A DNA stretch of 17,302 nt. Origin: Methanobacteriota archaeon. Lineage in GTDB: Archaea; Altiarchaeota; Altiarchaeia; IMC4; QMZM01. A program made the translations under genes and the position numbers. The notes under the pieces were generated by a model. It worked only from the letters and a program-made list of their open reading frames with translations. It was not told the DNA's origin and did not search any database. Below are positions 14,155 to 17,302 of the stretch, one piece after another. Position 1 is the stretch's first letter. Every line of letters starts with the position of its first letter. The stretch spans positions 1 to 17,302 of the forward strand of contig CAIYYO010000161.1 in NCBI GenBank assembly GCA_903930485.1. The letters are read 5' to 3'.

Positions 14155-15460
14155 AAGACACCTCCTTACCTTTTGTTTTAATTATCTTTCCATTGTCGTA
14201 GACCAGCCTCCCGCGGACAAACGTCTTGACAGGCCATCCCTTCAGCTTCCATCCCGCGAAGGGGGACCATCCGCATTTCGTGAAAAGTTTTTCGTTGTCT
14301 ACCTTTTTCTCCAGGTCCATATCCACGACGACGAGATCGGCATCGTATCCGGCCTTGATGCGTCCCTTGTTCCTTATCCCGAACATCCTTGACGGGTTTT
14401 CCGAAGTCAGGTGGATGACCTGGTTCAGGGTCAGAGTCTTTTTGTTTACTTCGTTGAGCAGCAGAGGGAGCATGGTCTCAAGGCCCGGAACGCCTGCGGG
14501 TGCGGCCCATATGTCCCGTTTCTTTGATTCGAGGGTATGTGGAGCGTGATCGGTCGCTATGATGTCGACGGTCCCGTCTTTTACCGCAGCCCATAGGGCC
14601 GCCTGATCTTTCTTTGATCTGAGAGGCGGATTGGTCTTGGCCAGGCTTCCGAGCCTTTCAAAATCGTCCTCGGTCAAAAACAGGTGGTGGGGGGATGCTT
14701 CGACGCTCACCTGCAGGTCCTTCCGGTTCTTTGAAAGGAGTGCCAGTTCCTCTTGAGTAGTTATATGGCAGATGTGGAGCCTGTTCTTCGCTTTCAGGGA
14801 GAAGCTAATGATCTTTTTTACGGCTTCTGCAGCTGCTTTGTTGGGCCTTGATTCAGCGTAGGCACTGGCGTCCGTCCTACCCGTAGCTTTCAGTTTTTTC
14901 GTCTGTTCCGTTATGATTCGCTCGTCTTCGGCATGCACGGTCGCTAGAATGTCCCTGCCATAAAGCATATGCAGCTCGTCCAAAAGTATCGAATCGCTTT
15001 CGACGAGAAGGCTCCCGGTAGTGGATCCCATGTAGAATTTTACCGACGCTATCCTGTCGATCTTGCGCAGCTCGTCCATGTTGCCTGTGGAGGCCCCGAA
15101 ATGGAATCCGTAGTCTACGACGGATTTGGACGCGTATTTTTTTCTTTTCTCGTCGAGCAGCTTCTTTGTTATGGTCGGAGGATTCGTGTTAGGCATCTCC
15201 AGAACGGTCGTTACGCCGCCGGCGGCTGCCGCGCACGAACCGGTATACCAGTCTTCTTTCTCGCCTGCGCCCGGCTCTCTGAAGTGGACGTGCGCGTCTA
15301 TCAGGCCGGGGAGGACATATTTTCCTTCCAGGTCCATCTCTTCGTCACCCTTCAGGCCTTTGCCGATCTTGTAGATGCTCTCGTCAACGATCAGGAGGTC
15401 TCCTGCGAACACCTTTTCCAGAAGAACGAATTTTCCATTCTTTAGCACTATGGAGGACAT
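14147..15460 (-). CDS. pyrC: Dihydroorotase
   Basis: 437 residues, a type I dihydroorotase that cyclises N-carbamoyl-aspartate to dihydroorotate. All binuclear zinc ligands are visible: His57 and His59 in DAHVHFREPG, carboxylated Lys141 in VKFYMGSTTG, His176 in ATVHAED, His232 in HICHITT, and Asp304 in IIATDHAPHT. Asn94 in NTNPPT fits substrate binding. The frame extends upstream to 15562 inside pyrK, but the family start is MSSIVLKNGK at 15460, five bases after the pyrK stop. pyrF overlaps its end by 8 bases. The related allantoinase and hydantoinase activities are unlikely given the pyrimidine-gene context. Confidence 0.95.
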   Translation of the reverse strand: MSSIVLKNGKFVLLEKVFAGDLLIVDESIYKIGKGLKGDEEMDLEGKYVLPGLIDAHVHFREPGAGEKEDWYTGSCAAAAGGVTTVLEMPNTNPPTITKKLLDEKRKKYASKSVVDYGFHFGASTGNMDELRKIDRIASVKFYMGSTTGSLLVESDSILLDELHMLYGRDILATVHAEDERIITEQTKKLKATGRTDASAYAESRPNKAAAEAVKKIISFSLKAKNRLHICHITTQEELALLSKNRKDLQVSVEASPHHLFLTEDDFERLGSLAKTNPPLRSKKDQAALWAAVKDGTVDIIATDHAPHTLESKKRDIWAAPAGVPGLETMLPLLLNEVNKKTLTLNQVIHLTSENPSRMFGIRNKGRIKAGYDADLVVVDMDLEKKVDNEKLFTKCGWSPFAGWKLKGWPVKTFVRGRLVYDNGKIIKTKGKEVSYV

Positions 15461-15465
15461 ATTTA

Positions 15466-16251
15466 TCAGATTTTTGTCTTCGACCCGGCCGCGTCGCGCC
15501 TGTGTTTTCCGAATTCGGTACCCCTCAACTGTTCTGCCCGGAATACCGGCCCGTCCCGGCATACTAATAGACCAGTAGGGTCGAGGGCGCAGCTACCACA
15601 TATGCCTATCCCGCACTTCATGTACCGCTCCAGGGAAAACTGAGCAGGGATCTTTTTCTCGAGAACGATGCTGAGTATTTGGTACATCATCACTTCAGGG
15701 CCGCAGCATAGTACCTGATCAAAATTCTTGCCTGCAAGGGTTTTCAGGAATAACTCGGGAGGGAAGCCTTGGTCTCCAGCTGAGCCGTCATCGGTGGCCA
15801 CGTGGATCTCTGCTCCGGTCTTCTTCACCCTTTCAAGGTGTATGAGCTCTTTCGCGGTCTTTGCCCCGAGTATGACGTATGCACCTTTGGCCGCGTCCCG
15901 CATCCCTTCAATGACCGGCAGGAGCGGCACTATCCCGAGCCCTCCGGCGACGAAACACGGCTTCCTCCCGGTGACTTGAAAATGGCCGTTTCCGTAAGGC
16001 CCCCGGATGCCTACGATGTCTCCTTTTTTTATTGCGGCCAGTTGCTCCGAAAAGGGGCCAGTCCTTTTGACCGTGACTTCCATGTTGCCCCCGGATCTGC
16101 TGCATACATAAGGCTTCTCTCCGGCCCCGGCAATCCACAACATGAAGAACTGCCCGTACTCGGGCCTGACCTTTTTGTCCAAGACCAGAGTGGAAACGCT
16201 CGGCGTATCTCTCCTGACCTCCAAAACCCTGACCATCTCCGGCTTGTCCAT
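15466..16251 (-). CDS. pyrK: Dihydroorotate dehydrogenase electron-transfer subunit
   Basis: 261 residues of the ferredoxin-reductase type. An FAD domain (about 1-100) is followed by an NAD domain starting FVAGGLGIVPLLPV. The [2Fe-2S] cluster site is C213-x4-C218-x2-C221-x9-C231, contained in MKCGIGICGSCALDPTG and LLVCRDGPVF. PyrK passes electrons from the catalytic PyrD flavin to NAD+ in class 1B dihydroorotate dehydrogenases. The partner pyrD gene is not in the window. The Cys-Ser-Arg in KPYVCSRS replaces the more usual Arg-Pro-x-Ser FAD motif, a small oddity. It sits 8 nt after the membrane protein gene and 5 nt before pyrC, so it belongs to the same operon. Confidence 0.93.
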   Translation of the reverse strand: MDKPEMVRVLEVRRDTPSVSTLVLDKKVRPEYGQFFMLWIAGAGEKPYVCSRSGGNMEVTVKRTGPFSEQLAAIKKGDIVGIRGPYGNGHFQVTGRKPCFVAGGLGIVPLLPVIEGMRDAAKGAYVILGAKTAKELIHLERVKKTGAEIHVATDDGSAGDQGFPPELFLKTLAGKNFDQVLCCGPEVMMYQILSIVLEKKIPAQFSLERYMKCGIGICGSCALDPTGLLVCRDGPVFRAEQLRGTEFGKHRRDAAGSKTKI

Positions 16252-16259
16252 TTTTTCTC

Positions 16260-17302
16260 TTAATCCCCGTAGTATTCTATCCTGTGAATCTCTTCCTCGC
16301 CTGCCCCCGATAGCTCTTCACCCGCAAGCTTCACGAAAGTCACGAAGAGCGCAAGGATCAACGGCCCGACTATCAAGCCTACGAAACCGAACGCGGAAAG
16401 GCCGCCGAACACGCCCAAGAGGACCCAGAAAGACGAAAGCTTCACGCCGCGGCTTATTATCATAGGCCTGGCAATGTTGTCTGTGTATCCGAATATGATG
16501 AAACATGCGAACGCCAGGAGGCCTGCTTTCACGTACTCCTTTATCAGCACGAGGACTATCACCGCCGGCGCCCATATGATCATCGCGCCCAGCGGCGGGA
16601 TGAGTGCAAAGAACATTATCAGGACGCCCGCTATCAGGGCCATGTTTATCCCAAGAGCGTAGAACAAGATGGCTGCGGCCACTCCTTCCAGGAACGCAGT
16701 CAGAAGGTTTCCGTAGATGACAGCCTTCAGAACGTCGTCCACTCTCTTGTTTATCCTTTTCTTGTGCACGGCCCGAAGAGGCATCGCGGCCATGACCTGC
16801 TTGACTATGGTTTCGCCGTTGTTCAGGAAGTAGAAGGTCGAGAACAATATCACAGTGAACTGGAGGAACAGCCCCGGCAGGTTCTCGAAGAACGCCACGA
16901 TGTTGCTCATGAGGTAATCAGAGGCAGGCTTCGCGATAGAGCCGGCAGCGTTGCTAAGGATATGAGAATCAACGTTATCGGTCAGGAAAACGAATGCCTG
17001 GCATTTCAAGTCATCCGACGCCCTGCTGCAATGAGACAGATCTTCAAAGAAACCCGGCAACGCGTTCTGGTATATCCTGTAGAACTTGCCCGACTCGGTA
17101 ACGACCTGCGGGACCGCCAATATCAGAACGAGCACGATGACGCCGACGACAAAGGTGCTCAGTATAAGCGCGGAAGCCCTGCGGGAGCCGGTCCGACTCA
17201 CGAGCCTCGAATAGACGGGATATACCATGTACGCGATGATCGCCCCGAGGAATATCGGTATCAGGAAGCCCCGGAGTATCGCGAAAGAGAGATATGAGAG
17301 CA
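16260..17302 (-). CDS. AI-2E-family (PerM/UPF0118) membrane transporter, N-terminus outside window
   Basis: The minus strand is open from the right edge to the stop at 16260, giving 346 visible residues with no stop upstream of the first ATG at 17228. The 24 codons before that ATG read LSYLSFAILRGFLIPIFLGA and on, matching the first membrane segment of the family, so the true start lies beyond the window. Several further hydrophobic segments follow, including FALIPPLGAMIIWAPAVIVLV and FGGLSAFGFVGLIVGPLILA, the family's most conserved regions. Members are eight-segment exporters; proposed cargoes include AI-2 and Na+/H+, none settled. An external loop after the second segment has a cysteine pair (HCSRASDDLKCQ). 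The pyrK start lies 8 nt downstream, so it is likely the first visible gene of the pyrimidine operon; the reason is unknown. Confidence 0.9.
   Translation of the reverse strand, partial: LSYLSFAILRGFLIPIFLGAIIAYMVYPVYSRLVSRTGSRRASALILSTFVVGVIVLVLILAVPQVVTESGKFYRIYQNALPGFFEDLSHCSRASDDLKCQAFVFLTDNVDSHILSNAAGSIAKPASDYLMSNIVAFFENLPGLFLQFTVILFSTFYFLNNGETIVKQVMAAMPLRAVHKKRINKRVDDVLKAVIYGNLLTAFLEGVAAAILFYALGINMALIAGVLIMFFALIPPLGAMIIWAPAVIVLVLIKEYVKAGLLAFACFIIFGYTDNIARPMIISRGVKLSSFWVLLGVFGGLSAFGFVGLIVGPLILALFVTFVKLAGEELSGAGEEEIHRIEYYGD

Noticed and set aside
15461..15562. N-terminal extension of pyrC to 15562
   Set aside because: It overlaps pyrK and is Arg/Gly-rich; the dihydroorotase fold begins at MSSIVLKNGK.
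1..17302. tRNA, rRNA, CRISPR or insertion sequence
   Set aside because: No clover-leaf-like segments, rRNA blocks, regularly spaced repeats, transposase motifs or terminal inverted repeats were recognised by eye.

Overview
The window looks like part of a mesophile-like archaeal chromosome of moderate G+C, probably from an uncultivated lineage. The evidence is an archaeal-type 3-dehydroquinate synthase II, a Pth2-class peptidyl-tRNA hydrolase, TATA-box promoters 23-40 bases upstream of start codons, several probably leaderless genes, and strong GGAGGT ribosome-binding sites only at internal operon genes. I cannot fix the phylum from sequence alone.

Layout. Bases 1-741 (minus) hold the first 247 codons of a stomatin/SPFH membrane protein cut by the left edge. 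Bases 807-2993 (minus) read pth2, then galU (UTP-glucose-1-phosphate uridylyltransferase), then an NAD-dependent sugar-nucleotide epimerase. Diverging from pth2 is the most distinctive part of the window: a two-gene surface-protein module occurring twice in tandem on the plus strand (3056-6771 and 6950-10656). In each copy, gene A encodes an exported multi-domain beta-sandwich protein with a Thr-rich stalk and a C-terminal membrane anchor. Gene B, overlapping A by ATGA, encodes a secreted, very cysteine-rich protein with a DNRLRE-like C-terminal domain. The second copy is preceded by a truncated 27-codon piece of pth2 and a near-perfect copy of the pth2/A divergent promoter, which marks the edge of the duplicated or imported unit. 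The piece differs from pth2 mostly at synonymous sites.

After module 2 comes the 3-dehydroquinate synthase II gene (shikimate pathway). An AT-rich accessory patch on the minus strand follows: a PD-(D/E)XK-like protein of unknown role and a vapB-vapC toxin-antitoxin pair. Directly after vapC is a previously easy-to-miss 46-codon ORF resembling only the toxin-binding tail of VapB. The right part (13387-17302, minus) is a tight cluster: an AI-2E-family membrane protein (cut by the right edge), pyrK, pyrC and pyrF, i.e. steps of de novo UMP synthesis.

The nucleotide-sugar genes could supply glycosylation of the surface proteins, but that is only an inference from proximity. No rRNA, tRNA, CRISPR array or insertion sequence was seen.
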